The notes: a model not told the origin generated them from the sequence alone. Shown: positions 36,107 to 46,061, counted from the first letter of the stretch. The stretch is DNA of 64,000 nucleotides from Corynebacterium sp. SCR221107 (GCF_027886475.1 NZ_CP115670.1:806001-870000); one strand, 5' to 3'. A program made the numbers and translations.

Positions 36107-37453
36107 ATGGCCAAGACAGGATTGCTGGAAAACCTCATCAACTCCTCCGCCGCTGGCAAGCTCGGCGTTCCCCAGGGGGTGCCGCTGCGCCGATACGTCG
36201 AAGGCAAGCCCGCCCTCGACGGGCCAGTGGTTATCTGTGGCAGTGGCACCTATGCCCCCGAGCTCGAGCAGTTGCTCGCTGATGACTATGAATTCATCCC
36301 CGCCAACGCAGACACCCCGCGCGCGGCCATCGTCTTTGACGCCACCGGTATCACGCGCCCCGAGGATCTCCACGAGCTCTTCGACGTCTTCAATCCTCAG
36401 ATGCGTAAGCTTCGCAAGTGCGCCCGCGTGGTCGTGCTCGGCACCACCCCTGAGCTGCTCACCGGCAGCGCCGGTGCGGATGCCCGCATCAGCCAGCGCG
36501 CGCTAGAGGGCTTCACCCGCTCCCTGGCCAAGGAGCTGCGCCACGGCGCGACCGCCCAGCTCGTCTACGCGGCACCAGGATCGAGCCTGGGTGAGATCGA
36601 ATCCACGCTGCGCTTCTTGCTGTCGGGCAAGTCGGCGTTCGTCGATGGGCAGGTCATCCGCATCGGCAGCACCGGCACCGGCACGGACGTTGAGGCACCG
36701 GAAAGCTGGGACAAGCCGCTAGCCGGCAGGCTCGCTGTCGTCACCGGTTCCGCCCGTGGCATCGGCAAGACCATGGCCGAAGTCCTGGCCCGCGACGGCG
36801 CCAACGTCATCTGCGTGGACATCCCCATGGCGGGCGAGGCACTGGCTGAAACCGCCAATGCGGTCAAGGGCACCGCCCTTCCGCTGGACGTCACCGACCC
36901 GAACGCAGCCGCAACCATCGCCGAGCACGCTAGGCTGCGCTACGGCCGCAAGATTGACGTCCTGGTACACAACGCGGGCGTGACCCGAGACAAGTTGCTG
37001 GCCAACATGGACGAAAAGATGTGGAACATGGTCCAAAACATCAATTTGGTCGCCCCCGTGCGTATCACCGAGGCGCTCATCGAATCCGATCAGCTGGGCG
37101 AGCACCCGGCCATCATCGGCGTCTCTTCCATCGCGGGCATCGCGGGTAACCGCGGCCAGACCAACTATGCCACCACCAAGGCGGGCATGATCGGACTGGT
37201 CGATTCCCTCAAGGAGGAGCTTGCCGCACGCGGCGGAACCATCAACGCGGTGGCCCCCGGCTTCATCGAGACGGCGATGACCGCCGCCATGCCCACCGTG
37301 CCCAAGGAAGTTGGGCGCAAGTCCAACTCACTGGTGCAAGGCGGCCAGACCATCGACGTCGCAGAGACCGTCGCCTACCTTGCAGCGCCGTCCTCCGGTG
37401 CGGTCAGCGGCAACGTCATTCGCGTGTGCGGCCAGTCGATCATGGGGGCTTAA
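36107..37453 (+). CDS. fabG4: 3-ketoacyl reductase, FabG4-like long SDR
   Basis: A 448-residue high-molecular-weight FabG. An N-terminal flavodoxin-like domain of about 200 residues (LGVPQGVPLRRYVEGKPAL; VVICGSGTYAPEL) precedes a full SDR domain with TGSARGIGK, the NAG motif HNAGVTRDK, Ser in GVSSIAG, and YATTK. It reduces 3-ketoacyl-CoA or -ACP with NAD(P)H. The length and double-domain layout match mycobacterial FabG4 (Rv0242c). I chose the ATG at 36107, because AAAGGACGGG precedes it and the family begins near here. It is four bases before the dehydratase gene. Confidence 0.9.
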   Translation: MAKTGLLENLINSSAAGKLGVPQGVPLRRYVEGKPALDGPVVICGSGTYAPELEQLLADDYEFIPANADTPRAAIVFDATGITRPEDLHELFDVFNPQMRKLRKCARVVVLGTTPELLTGSAGADARISQRALEGFTRSLAKELRHGATAQLVYAAPGSSLGEIESTLRFLLSGKSAFVDGQVIRIGSTGTGTDVEAPESWDKPLAGRLAVVTGSARGIGKTMAEVLARDGANVICVDIPMAGEALAETANAVKGTALPLDVTDPNAAATIAEHARLRYGRKIDVLVHNAGVTRDKLLANMDEKMWNMVQNINLVAPVRITEALIESDQLGEHPAIIGVSSIAGIAGNRGQTNYATTKAGMIGLVDSLKEELAARGGTINAVAPGFIETAMTAAMPTVPKEVGRKSNSLVQGGQTIDVAETVAYLAAPSSGAVSGNVIRVCGQSIMGA

Positions 37454-37456
37454 ATC

Positions 37457-38392
37457 ATGATGAATAACGTGCACGACGACATCGAATACACCACCTTGCC
37501 CGCCATCCCTGCGCTGGCCAAGGAATACCGCAAGGTTGCTGTCGACCGGGTCCCGGGCGTGGGCAAGAAGCGGTCGGGTAAGTCCGATCCCACCCGCGGG
37601 TTCGCCGTGGTGGGGGTGCGGGTGGATTCGGACAACCTCGCCGCCTACAACCAGGCGGTAGGCTTTCGAACCTCGAACCAACTGCCGCTGACCTATCCGT
37701 TTGTCTTGGGCTTCCCGCTGGTCATCCACACCATGTCACAGCCGGATTTCCCCTTCGCCGCGATGGGTGCGGTTCATATTTCCAATTCGATCGAGCAGCG
37801 CCGCGCGATCGGCGTAGACGAGCAGTTCTCCCTGCTCGTCCACGCCACCAACCTGCGCGCGCACCGCAAAGGTTTGCTCATTGACCTCGTCACCGAGGTG
37901 GTGATCGATGATGAGCCGGTATGGATTCAGACCTCGACCTTCCTGGGGCTCGGTGCGAGGCTCGACGCCAAGGCGGACACGTCGGTGGTCGACCGCGGTG
38001 AGCAGCGCGGCACCAACCTAGGCGAGGCGGTGCTGCCGAAGAAGGTGGCGCAGACTGCCCAGTGGAAGGTGACCCGCGCGGATATCGATGCCTACGCTGC
38101 AGCCAGCGGCGACCGCAACCCGGTGCACACCAGCACGCTGGGTGCCAAGGCCTTCGGCTTCCCTGGGGTCATCGCCCACGGCATGTACACCGCCGCAAAG
38201 ATGCTCACCCTCCTTGAGGGGCGGGTAGACGGGCACGTGCGTCACACCGTGGATTTCGCTCGTCCGGTCGTGGTGCCGGCGAAGATCAGCTGCTGGGCGA
38301 TCCGAAGCGAGGACGGCTCCTGGGATCTGCAGGTTCGCAAGACCAAGGATTCGGAGAAGGTGCACGCCCACGCGACGGTGGAACAGCTCTAA
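37457..38392 (+). CDS. htdX: MaoC-like (R)-3-hydroxyacyl dehydratase, HtdX-like
   Basis: A 311-residue double-hotdog hydratase/dehydratase. The C-terminal half carries the MaoC signature with the catalytic pair in DIDAYAAASGDRNPVHTSTLGAKAFGFPGVIAHGMYT (Asp and His of the hydratase motif). The N-terminal half is the degenerate partner (LPLTYPFVLGFPLVIHTMS). It acts after the ketoreductase in the same operon, as Rv0241c does after FabG4. It begins four bases after fabG4 with a double ATG (37457 or 37460). Confidence 0.9.
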   Translation: MMNNVHDDIEYTTLPAIPALAKEYRKVAVDRVPGVGKKRSGKSDPTRGFAVVGVRVDSDNLAAYNQAVGFRTSNQLPLTYPFVLGFPLVIHTMSQPDFPFAAMGAVHISNSIEQRRAIGVDEQFSLLVHATNLRAHRKGLLIDLVTEVVIDDEPVWIQTSTFLGLGARLDAKADTSVVDRGEQRGTNLGEAVLPKKVAQTAQWKVTRADIDAYAAASGDRNPVHTSTLGAKAFGFPGVIAHGMYTAAKMLTLLEGRVDGHVRHTVDFARPVVVPAKISCWAIRSEDGSWDLQVRKTKDSEKVHAHATVEQL

Positions 38393-38530
38393 CCCCGCGC
38401 ACACAACCTGCATGAACGAGGGCACGAGGACATCAGCCTTGCTGGATGGAGCCGTTCGACGCGGTGTCGCCGTTGCCGGGGACAGCATGCCCGCAGGCCT
38501 GGCTTGCGGCGTGCTCGCGCGCGGCGCCGT

Positions 38531-38666
38531 GCTTTCCGACGTCTATAGCCGCTGGGCTCCTTCAGTCCGCTATGCCCGGGATCGTGCCCATCCTTGTAGG
38601 GAAGGGATGCTGGCGGTAACGGCGAGGACGGTTGGGGCGCAACGGCGCCGGTGGGCGTCGGAAAGC
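38531..38666. repeat. Inverted pair of the GCTTTCCGACG word
   Basis: GCTTTCCGACG at 38531-38541 faces CGTCGGAAAGC at 38656-38666, each followed outward by matching GTG/CAC, so the arms are GTGCTTTCCGACG and CGTCGGAAAGCAC. GGCGCC lies near both ends. A forward frame across the segment (38412-38741) lacks a ribosome site and family resemblance. Confidence 0.6.
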
Positions 38667-38808
38667 ACAACTATGGTGCCCAGAAAACGAGCGAAAGATT
38701 CCTGCCCCGTGAGACGGAAATTACTTGCACAAAGTATGTGACGCTGCATAAGGTTAGGGCAATCATAAGCATGATAGAGGCGCGGCCAACAAGAGTAGCT
38801 TTCCCCTT

Positions 38809-38953
38809 ATGACACGTGCGCTAGGAAGCACTGGGAAGCGAAAGGGGCGGCCGCCGAGAAAGCGCGTGAGGTCCTGGCCTGCGTGTTTTCGGGCCAGTGG
38901 ACAATATCTACTGGACTGTCGCTGTGAAGCGGAGAGCTGTCATGACACGTGCG
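38809..38953. repeat. Direct repeat ATGACACGTGCG
   Basis: The 12-mer occurs at 38809-38820 and 38942-38953, 133 bases apart, in the long leader of the amino-acid importer. Each copy contains the palindromic core CACGTG. It is perhaps a regulator site. The rest of 38667-39178 has no gene I can support. Confidence 0.45.
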
Positions 38954-39178
38954 TTTAACGTTTGGAGTCATGAATCTCATGGCTCCTTTTATCTTATGGT
39001 TCCTTGAGTTTCTCGATGGCGTACATGCTGGAAAGCACAGTCTTGGGAATCTTAGGCATCCACAGGGTCAAAGACACCATGGCCTTCACGCTTATGAGGA
39101 ATCTCGCGCCAGTTTGCCTGCGGGAAGTCCAAAGGCAAGCACTTCAAACACGATGACTGAGAAAGAGAAGGCACCATC

Positions 39179-40057
39179 ATGAAAAGCTACGTCAAGAAGG
39201 TCATGGCCATCGGCATGGCACTCGGCCTGGCCGCTTGTAGCGCCACCGATAACTCCAGCTCCACCTCCGCCTCCGGTAGCGCCGGCACCAGCGGATCCGG
39301 CGTGGAGGATGGCGTTTTGACCGTGGCCATGGAGGCCGCCTACGCCCCGTACAACTGGGCTCAGCCCACCGACGCCAATGGCGCGGTGAAGATGAAGGAC
39401 TCCGAACTGTACGCCAACGGCTACGACGTCATGACCGCCAAGAAGATCGCCGAGGCCAACAACTGGGAACTCGAGATCAAGCAGCTGGACTGGGATTCCC
39501 TCATCCCGGCCGTGCAGTCCGGCACCGTCGACGCCGTCATCGCCGGTCAGTCCATGACCGCCGAGCGCGAGCAGGAGGTCGACTTCGCAGGCCCGTACCT
39601 CTACGCCAACATCGTCGTCTTGACCAAGAAGGATAGCCAGTACGCTAGCGCCAAGTCCCTCGCGGATCTGGCCGGTGGAAAGGTCACCAGCCAGACCGGC
39701 ACCATTTGGTACGACACCCTCATCCCGCAGATCGACGGCGCCAACCGCCTGTCCGCATCCGAGAGCGCACCGGCCATGCTGATGGCACTCGAGACCGGCC
39801 AAGTCGACTACGTGGTCACCGACATGCCCACCGCCGAGGGCGCTGTGTTGGCATACCCGGACATGCAGATCGTCAACCTGGATGAGGGCCAGGGCTTCGA
39901 GGTCTCCGACGAGGATGTCAACATCGGCGTCTCCGTGCGCAAGGGCAACACCGAGCTCAAGAACAAGATCGACGAGTTCCTTGCCACCCAGACTGAGGAC
40001 GACTTCACCGCGCAGATGGAAGAAGCCGTCAAGATCCAGCCCCTCGAGAACAACTAG
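39179..40057 (+). CDS. Polar amino-acid ABC importer, binding lipoprotein
   Basis: A 292-residue family-3 solute-binding protein. The signal peptide ends in a lipobox (GLAAC, Cys21), followed by a Ser-rich linker of about 25 residues. The binding domain reads LTVAMEAAYAPYNWAQ, then the family motif DWDSLIPAVQSGTVDAVIAGQSMTAEREQEVDFAGPYLYANIVVL. It captures a polar amino acid at the cell surface for the permease and ATPase encoded next. The ATG at 39179 has GAGAAGG. The ligand is not certain; glutamine, glutamate, arginine and cystine binders look alike. Confidence 0.93.
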   Translation: MKSYVKKVMAIGMALGLAACSATDNSSSTSASGSAGTSGSGVEDGVLTVAMEAAYAPYNWAQPTDANGAVKMKDSELYANGYDVMTAKKIAEANNWELEIKQLDWDSLIPAVQSGTVDAVIAGQSMTAEREQEVDFAGPYLYANIVVLTKKDSQYASAKSLADLAGGKVTSQTGTIWYDTLIPQIDGANRLSASESAPAMLMALETGQVDYVVTDMPTAEGAVLAYPDMQIVNLDEGQGFEVSDEDVNIGVSVRKGNTELKNKIDEFLATQTEDDFTAQMEEAVKIQPLENN

Positions 40058-40251
40058 TACACGCCCAGACCCCACCGGGTGAAGGGCTCGAGGGCGGCCG
40101 GAGGCAGGTGAAAAGCGCCGGGGGAGTGGGATTTCTACTTGCTCGGCGCACGGATGCTCGCGCCGGAGTCCTGGCCAAAAGCGTTACCTGGTGGCCGTCC
40201 GGCAGACGTGTGTAAGTTCCTGGATCGGAAGAAAAGAAGTGAGCAACTGAC

Positions 40252-41142
40252 ATGCTGGCACAACTGTGGCAAGACATACTTACCCTGTTAGATTCCTATG
40301 GGGCGACCTACGGCAAGGGCATCCTCAACACCTTGATCCTTGCGATCGTGGCCACCTTCTTCGGCTGCATCATCGGGTTCATCTGCGGAATCCTCCAGAC
40401 GATACCGCACGATAAGTCCGACCCCGCCCTCAAGCGCGTGCTGTTGTGGATCGTGCGCGCGATCATCCGCATTTACGTGGAGCTGTTCCGTGGCACCCCG
40501 ATGATCCTGCAGGCGGTGTTCATCTTCTACGGTTTGCCGTACTTCTCCAACAACGCCTTCCAGTTCACCAACCTCTGGGCGGTGTCTATCGCCGTTGTCT
40601 CCATTAACACCGGAGCCTACATTGCGGAGTCAGTGCGCGGCGGCATCTTCAGCGTGGACCCCGGCCAGATGGAGGGCGCACGCGCCATCGGCATGAACCA
40701 TTTCCAGGCCATGCGTCAGGTGGTGCTGCCGCAGGCGCTGCGCAACATCCTCCCGCAGATCGGCAACAACTTCATCATCAACATCAAGGACTCCTCGGTG
40801 ATGTTCATCATCGGTTTCTCCGAGTTCTTCTCCGTCCACCGCATGGTCGCCGGCGCGGTGTTCAAGTACTTCCCCTCGGCCGTGATCGAGATGGCCGGCT
40901 ACCTCACGCTGACCCTGGTCTCCTCCTTCCTACTGCGCTGGCTCGAGCGCAAGCTCGACGGCGCGGACGCCTATGAGCTCCACGAAACTCCGGACGCGCA
41001 CAACGGCTACCACCTGATGAATAAGGATCCGTTGGTCATGGCCGCTGGCAACTACACCTTCCGGGATAACAGCGCACAAGGGTCCCACTCCGGGAACCAG
41101 CAGGCGCAGCAGGAAGCTAACCAGGTCAAGAAGGAGAAGTGA
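40252..41142 (+). CDS. Polar amino-acid ABC importer, permease
   Basis: A 296-residue HisM/GlnP-type permease. About five helices are visible, with the motif [21 protein letters not shown] and the EAA loop [32 protein letters not shown]. The hydrophilic C-terminal tail of about 60 residues, rich in Gln/Asn/Lys, is longer than usual. The only permease gene present is this one, so it probably works as a homodimer. A 194-base gap follows the binding-protein gene. Confidence 0.92.
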   Translation: MLAQLWQDILTLLDSYGATYGKGILNTLILAIVATFFGCIIGFICGILQTIPHDKSDPALKRVLLWIVRAIIRIYVELFRGTPMILQAVFIFYGLPYFSNNAFQFTNLWAVSIAVVSINTGAYIAESVRGGIFSVDPGQMEGARAIGMNHFQAMRQVVLPQALRNILPQIGNNFIINIKDSSVMFIIGFSEFFSVHRMVAGAVFKYFPSAVIEMAGYLTLTLVSSFLLRWLERKLDGADAYELHETPDAHNGYHLMNKDPLVMAAGNYTFRDNSAQGSHSGNQQAQQEANQVKKEK

Positions 41143-41146
41143 ACTC

Positions 41147-41890
41147 ATGGCTGAGATTGAAACCCCCATCATCGAGGTAAAAGGCCTGCACAAGAGCTTC
41201 GGCAAGAACGAGGTACTCAAAGGGGTGGACTTCGAAGTGCACCCGGGTGACGTGACCTGCATCCTGGGTGCTTCTGGATCCGGCAAGTCCACGCTGCTGC
41301 GGTGCATCAACATGCTAGAGACCGCCAGCGGCGGCGAGATCCTCTTCCATGGCGAGGACATTCACGGCCGTTCTGTGGATCAGAACAAGTACCGCTCCAA
41401 GGTCGGCATGGTGTTTCAAAGCTTTAACCTCTTTAACAACATGTCCATCCTGAAAAACTGCATGGTAGGCCAGCAGACTGTGCTCGGACGTTCAAAGGAG
41501 GAGGCCGAGGAAAAGGCGCGCTTCTACCTCGAGAAGGTGGGCATGCTGCCGTACATCAACGCCAAGCCCCGGCAGATCTCCGGTGGGCAGAAGCAGCGCG
41601 TTGCCATCTCGCGCGCGCTGGCAATGGACCCAGAGGTCTTGCTTTTCGACGAACCCACCTCCGCGCTTGACCCGGAGATGGTCGGCGAGGTCATCTCGGT
41701 GATGAAGGACCTCGCCCGCGAGGGCATGACCATGCTGGTGGTCACCCACGAGATGGGCTTTGCCCGCACGGTGGCCAAGAATGTGGTGTTCATGTCCGAT
41801 GGCAAGATCGAGGAGCAGGGCACCCCGCAACAGATCTTCGATAATCCCACTAAGGAGCGCACCCGAGAGTTCCTCGCCCGCTACCTGTAG
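41147..41890 (+). CDS. Polar amino-acid ABC importer, ATPase (GlnQ-like)
   Basis: A 247-residue ATPase with Walker [11 protein letters not shown]-loop [12 protein letters not shown], signature ISGGQKQR, Walker [16 protein letters not shown] and switch His in VVTHEMGFA. It powers the permease encoded four bases upstream and completes the importer. Confidence 0.95.
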   Translation: MAEIETPIIEVKGLHKSFGKNEVLKGVDFEVHPGDVTCILGASGSGKSTLLRCINMLETASGGEILFHGEDIHGRSVDQNKYRSKVGMVFQSFNLFNNMSILKNCMVGQQTVLGRSKEEAEEKARFYLEKVGMLPYINAKPRQISGGQKQRVAISRALAMDPEVLLFDEPTSALDPEMVGEVISVMKDLAREGMTMLVVTHEMGFARTVAKNVVFMSDGKIEEQGTPQQIFDNPTKERTREFLARYL

Positions 41891-41913
41891 CCGCAGCCCC
41901 GTGCTTTCCTGCG

Positions 41914-41945
41914 TCCCCAGCCCAACCGTGGCTGGGGATTTTTCG
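41914..41945 (+). terminator. Rho-independent terminator of the amino-acid importer operon
   Basis: TCCCCAGCC (41914-41922) pairs perfectly with GGCTGGGGA (41930-41938) and is followed by TTTTTCG. A degraded word-like sequence, GTGCTTTCCTGCGTC, lies just before it. The segment 41946-42263 holds no other gene. Confidence 0.88.
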
Positions 41946-42263
41946 TTGTGCATTAAAAGACCGTTTGCTGCGTGTAACTTGAGAGATTAAGAACCGCGGC
42001 CGGTGTTGCATGCTGCTTCGGCAGCCCATACCTTGGGCCGGTGGCACCGAAGTATGGGTAGCGGGCGGGGGTAAAGTCGGTGTGGTCTTCATAGGTGTGC
42101 GTTGACCGTGTAGCTTAACCAGAGTGCAGGCTATCAATTGTGGTTGTGCTCATGGTGAAAGCAGGAGGGTCACGGCATGGGGAAGAGGAAGAGCCCTCAG
42201 CCCGGTGGCTTGGGTGCGAATTTTCTTCGAAATTGCAATGTGGAAAGGGTCCAAGGCGGGGAC

Positions 42264-43418
42264 ATGCGAAAATTAGGAAGGTTGCGGTCCGGCTCGGCGC
42301 TGGCTTTGCTGTCGGTGGCGGCGTTGGTGGGGTTGGCGCCGCACGCTGGTGCGCAGGAGGCCGCACCGCTGCCGCAGGAGGTTGCGGCCGCGGTGCCACA
42401 GGAGGCTGCCGATCAGCTCGGCGTTGGCATTGCCACCTTCTGGCAGCAGGTCGACGAGGCGCGAGCCCAGGTGCAAGCACAGCTTGATGAAGCGCAGGCG
42501 CAGCTGGAGGCGCAGGTAGGCCAGGTTAACGCGGACCTTGGCAAACAGGCAGAACAGGCACGCCAGCAGGCCAGCGCCGTCGTGCAGCCGGCAACGGATG
42601 CGCTGGGTGCGCAGGCTGCTGGTGCTACTGCCGGTGATGGCGCACAGTATGTCGAGCCGATGACCGACGGTCCTGACTACCACTGGCGCACGGATATCGC
42701 CTCCCAGATTCTGGCCGGGCGGCCGGGGCCGGTACTCCAGCGGGTGCAGGGTAGCTACTTTAGCGCGCCGGATATCCCGGCCGAGTCCATCGAGGCGGAG
42801 CAGCGCGGGGTCTCCCTGTACGGGCCCGGCACGCCGATCTACATTGGCGAGAGCGGCTTTTGCACAGTGGCCTTCACCGGGGTGGATGCCGCAGGCCACA
42901 AGGTTGCCATCACCGCCGGACACTGTGGTCAGGTCGGCGACGCGGTGGCCTCCGCCGATTCCTGGCGGGTGGGACCGTCGGGCACGGTGGTCGCCCAGGG
43001 TGCAAACATGGATTATTCGGTCATCGAATTGGGCTCGAATGCGCAGGTGACCAATTCCTATAATGGCGTGACCGTCAATCAGCTCGGCCAGGGCAATCTG
43101 CAGCCCGGCCAGGTGGCCTGCAAGCAGGGCATTTCCACAGGTACCACGTGCGGCATCGTTTGGAGCAGTAATCCGGGCGTGCAGATCACCCAAATCTGCG
43201 CAGGCCCGGGTGACTCCGGCGCGCCGGTAATGTTGGGCGATCGTGCCGTCGGCATGGTCAACGGTGGCACGCTACCGTTTTATGAGCTGGCCTGCCGCAC
43301 CCCGCTGCAAGGCGCGCTGTTTATGCCCACTGTCTCCACTCCGGTGGATGCCATTCTCGCGGACCTCAACGCCCCGGGCCCAGGCCATGTGGGCTACGGC
43401 CTAGGCGTTGCCGGATAG
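42264..43418 (+). CDS. Secreted trypsin-like serine protease
   Basis: A 384-residue exported S1-family protease. A Sec signal peptide covers about residues 1-29 (SALALLSVAALVGLAPHAGAQ). A helical Ala/Gln-rich segment (residues 50-100, QVQAQLDEAQAQLEAQVGQV) probably forms a coiled coil. The protease domain has the full triad: His220 in TAGHC, Asp250 in MDYSVIEL, Ser318 in GDSGAP. Four or more Cys residues could form disulfides. An earlier ATG at 42177 would put a charged tail before the signal peptide, so 42264 is preferred. It probably cleaves proteins outside the cell; substrate unknown. Confidence 0.88.
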   Translation: MRKLGRLRSGSALALLSVAALVGLAPHAGAQEAAPLPQEVAAAVPQEAADQLGVGIATFWQQVDEARAQVQAQLDEAQAQLEAQVGQVNADLGKQAEQARQQASAVVQPATDALGAQAAGATAGDGAQYVEPMTDGPDYHWRTDIASQILAGRPGPVLQRVQGSYFSAPDIPAESIEAEQRGVSLYGPGTPIYIGESGFCTVAFTGVDAAGHKVAITAGHCGQVGDAVASADSWRVGPSGTVVAQGANMDYSVIELGSNAQVTNSYNGVTVNQLGQGNLQPGQVACKQGISTGTTCGIVWSSNPGVQITQICAGPGDSGAPVMLGDRAVGMVNGGTLPFYELACRTPLQGALFMPTVSTPVDAILADLNAPGPGHVGYGLGVAG

Positions 43419-43490
43419 GGTGCTGGGGGAGAAGACGCCGTCGAGGACGCGCGCTCGGTAATTCGAAAAAGAGTTCAGCCGGCCCCTTTA

Positions 43491-43522
43491 CGTCGACTGC
43501 GGTTGTGCCTCCGCGGTCGGCG
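43491..43522 (+). terminator. Hairpin after the protease gene
   Basis: CGTCGACTGCGG pairs with CCGCGGTCGGCG at 10 of 12 positions around an 8-base loop, 73 bases after the protease stop. Termination is a guess from position. Confidence 0.4.
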
Positions 43523-43567
43523 TACGGCGTTTCAGGTCTGACATTTGGTTCTCGTTGACCTCCGTCA

Positions 43568-43680
43568 AAAATGTGGCGGGGGTCATTTTATTGGAAATGA
43601 CATTTGCCACATGAGGTTGTCTTTACTGAGGTCATTATCGAAGGGTAACCTACCTAAGGTAATACAAACTTTGGTTTGCC
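43568..43680 (+). promoter_or_regulatory. Control region of the feo operon
   Basis: An inverted pair ATGTGGC (about 43570) and GCCACAT (about 43607) and repeated TGACATTTG words lie upstream. Further on, 43650-43662 reads ACCTACCTAAGGT, which shares only part of the DtxR iron-box consensus. Iron control is expected for feo genes, but the box is weak. Confidence 0.35.
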
Positions 43681-43794
43681 TTTGGTTGGAAGGTGTCGCG
43701 CATCGCCACTGAGGTCGCCGGGCGCTGCGAGTAGCACGCCCGCGGGTGACATCGGCGGGCCAGCCTCAAAAGGCAGGGAAGAAAGTTCCAACAC

Positions 43795-44046
43795 ATGACT
43801 ACCGCACTGCAAACAGGCTCCTTGGACTCGATCTGCGTCGGAGGGGCGTGTCGCGTGTGTGACATTGATGAGTGCATGGATCCCAGCCAGCGTCGCCGGT
43901 TGGCCGAGCTGGGCATCCGCCCGGGTTCCACCTTCAGCGTCACCCAGCGCATCGCTGGCGGCGGGCTGATCATCAAGAAGCGCTCCACCCGCTATGCCAT
44001 CGATCGCAGCACGGCTGCGCGCATCGGGGTGGAAGTCCTGTCATGA
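43795..44046 (+). CDS. feoA: Iron(II) transport protein FeoA
   Basis: An 83-residue SH3-like cytoplasmic protein that assists FeoB. The conserved FeoA core reads RRRLAELGIRPGSTFSVTQRIAGGGLIIKKRSTRYAIDRSTAARIGVEV. The N-terminal 30 residues carry three Cys (SICVGGACRVCDIDEC), as in a few actinobacterial members. The stop overlaps the start of feoB by four bases (ATGA). Confidence 0.92.
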   Translation: MTTALQTGSLDSICVGGACRVCDIDECMDPSQRRRLAELGIRPGSTFSVTQRIAGGGLIIKKRSTRYAIDRSTAARIGVEVLS

Positions 44047-46061
44047 GTGCGCCAACACCCAACGCCACAGGTTCCGGCGCCGAGGAGCTGGCCATAGCCC
44101 CCACGCCGTGCGGCAATGACTTTGCAACCTGTAAGTGCTCGGATACCGGCCTGAAGATCGCGCCGAAAGACTCACCCATCATCGGGCTCATCGGCGCCCC
44201 GAACTCGGGAAAATCCACCCTGTTCAATGGCCTGACGGGCGCGCGGGTGCAGATGGGCAACTGGCCGGGCACCAGCGTGGAGATCGCCCGCGGTGCGTGG
44301 ACCATCTCTACGCGCACCTTTGACCTCATTGACTTTCCCGGCGCCTATTCGCTCGATGCCCACAGCCCCGACGAGGCCTTCACCCGCGCGATGATCGTGG
44401 AGGCGGCGCCGGAGGATCGCCCCGACGTGGTCATTGTCGCGGTCGACTCGGCAAGCCTCGAGCGCGGCTTGTACATGGTGGCGCAGCTGTTGGAGTCGCG
44501 CCACCGCGTGGTTGTGGTGATTACCAAGGATGATGTGGCCCGTGCCGCAGGCCAGGAGCTGGATGCTGCATCCCTCGAGCAGGCGATCGGCTGCCCGGTC
44601 GTGGTCGTCGACCCGCGCCACCGCAAGGGTCTCGAGCAGGTCGAGGAGGCTGTCGAGGTTGCTCTTGCTCGGGAACCTTGGCGTCGGAAAGCAAGCGCAA
44701 GCCAGGACGAGTTTGAGCTGATCGACGACCGCTATGCGTGGATCGAAAATGCCACCGAGCAGGCGGTAACCCTGGGGCAGGCGCCAGCAAGCAGCGTGAC
44801 GGAAAAGATCGACCGCGTTGCCTTGCACCCGGTGGCAGGCCCGCTGCTATTTTTGGCCGTGATGTGGCTGGTCTTCCAGATAACCACCACCGTCGCCGCG
44901 CCGATCCAGGACCTGGTCTCCGGCTTTTTCGAAGGCCCCCTGTCGGACTGGACTCGTTCGCTGCTGGGCCTGCTGCACCTTGATACTCCGCTGGTCACCG
45001 GCTTGCTCATCGATGGCCTCTTCGTGGGTGTGGGCACCGTCTTGAGCTTTGCGCCGCTGATGGCGCTCATGTTTTTGTGCCTGGCCGTGCTCGAGGATTC
45101 CGGCTACATGGCACGCGCCGCGGTGGTCACCGACCGGGTGATGAAGGCCATCGGGCTGCCCGGCAAGGCCTTTATTCCCATCGTCGTCGGATTTGGCTGC
45201 AACGTCCCGGCGATCGCCTCCACCCGCGTGCTCGCCCAGCGCGACCACCGAATCATGACCGCGCTGCTGGTTCCTTTTGCCTCCTGCTCGGCACGCCTGA
45301 CCGTCTACGCCATGCTCGCTGCGACCTTCTTTCCCGGAGCATCGGGAACGGTGGTTTTTGCCATGTACCTCATCTCGATTGGGCTGATCGTTGCCATGGG
45401 CTGGGTTTTCCGAAAACTCCTATGGCGCACGATGGGCACCGAGGCGCTGGTCATCGACCTGCCGGTCTACCAGCTGCCGGGATTGCGCCTGGCGGCGAGT
45501 GTGACCTGGACGCGCGTGAAAGGCTTCCTCAAGACCGCCGGTGGCATTATCGTCGTGTGCGTGGCTGCGGTGTTTGCCCTGCAATCGACGCCTATGACCA
45601 CCGAGTATTCCTTCGCTGACGAGAACCTGCCGGTGTCTGAAAGCGTCTACGGCGAGATCTCGCAGGCGGTGTCGCCGGTGTTTGCGCCGGCGGGATTCGA
45701 CTCCTGGTCGATCACGGGCACCCTGGTGACCGGCTTTATCGCCAAGGAGGCGGTGATCTCCACCTGGGCGCAGACCTACGCGCTCGATGATGTCAGCGAG
45801 CAATCCGCCGCTGAGCAGTCCGTCTCTCCGCTGGCCGACGCCATCCGCGCCGATTTCCATGGGGCCTCCGGCGGGCATCCGATCGCCGCGATCTGGGCGT
45901 TTATGGTGTTCTTGCTGGCGTATACCCCGTGTGTGGCCACGCTGGCTGCCCTCAAGCGAGAGATTGGCTGGCGCTGGACCGGGTTTGCCGTGGGTGTCGA
46001 GCTGGTCACAGCCTGGGTCCTGGCCGTAGCCGTCTTCAACCTGCTGCGGATCTGGTTCTGA
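44043..46061 (+). CDS. feoB: Iron(II) transporter FeoB
   Basis: A 672-residue GTPase-permease that takes up ferrous iron. The G1 motif is GAPNSGKST (51-59), then NWPGTSVE (G2), DFPGAYSL (G3) and ITKDD where most FeoB have NxxD (G4), so nucleotide specificity may be relaxed. Two Gate motifs follow, with Cys in FGCNVPAI and the ALL...FASCSARL region. Before the G domain is an unusual short Cys cluster (C23, C30, C32). The start overlaps feoA, and the stop overlaps feoC by one base. A CGTCGGAAAGC word is at 44682-44692. Confidence 0.95.
   Translation: MSAPTPNATGSGAEELAIAPTPCGNDFATCKCSDTGLKIAPKDSPIIGLIGAPNSGKSTLFNGLTGARVQMGNWPGTSVEIARGAWTISTRTFDLIDFPGAYSLDAHSPDEAFTRAMIVEAAPEDRPDVVIVAVDSASLERGLYMVAQLLESRHRVVVVITKDDVARAAGQELDAASLEQAIGCPVVVVDPRHRKGLEQVEEAVEVALAREPWRRKASASQDEFELIDDRYAWIENATEQAVTLGQAPASSVTEKIDRVALHPVAGPLLFLAVMWLVFQITTTVAAPIQDLVSGFFEGPLSDWTRSLLGLLHLDTPLVTGLLIDGLFVGVGTVLSFAPLMALMFLCLAVLEDSGYMARAAVVTDRVMKAIGLPGKAFIPIVVGFGCNVPAIASTRVLAQRDHRIMTALLVPFASCSARLTVYAMLAATFFPGASGTVVFAMYLISIGLIVAMGWVFRKLLWRTMGTEALVIDLPVYQLPGLRLAASVTWTRVKGFLKTAGGIIVVCVAAVFALQSTPMTTEYSFADENLPVSESVYGEISQAVSPVFAPAGFDSWSITGTLVTGFIAKEAVISTWAQTYALDDVSEQSAAEQSVSPLADAIRADFHGASGGHPIAAIWAFMVFLLAYTPCVATLAALKREIGWRWTGFAVGVELVTAWVLAVAVFNLLRIWF

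Noticed and set aside
38412..38741. Forward frame of 109 codons after the HtdX-like gene
   Set aside because: No ribosome site, basic low-complexity product, and the segment is bounded by the inverted word pair.
43645..43665. A DtxR iron box before feoA
   Set aside because: ACCTACCTAAGGT shares only part of the 19-bp consensus, and the half-site spacing is wrong; kept only as part of a low-confidence control region.
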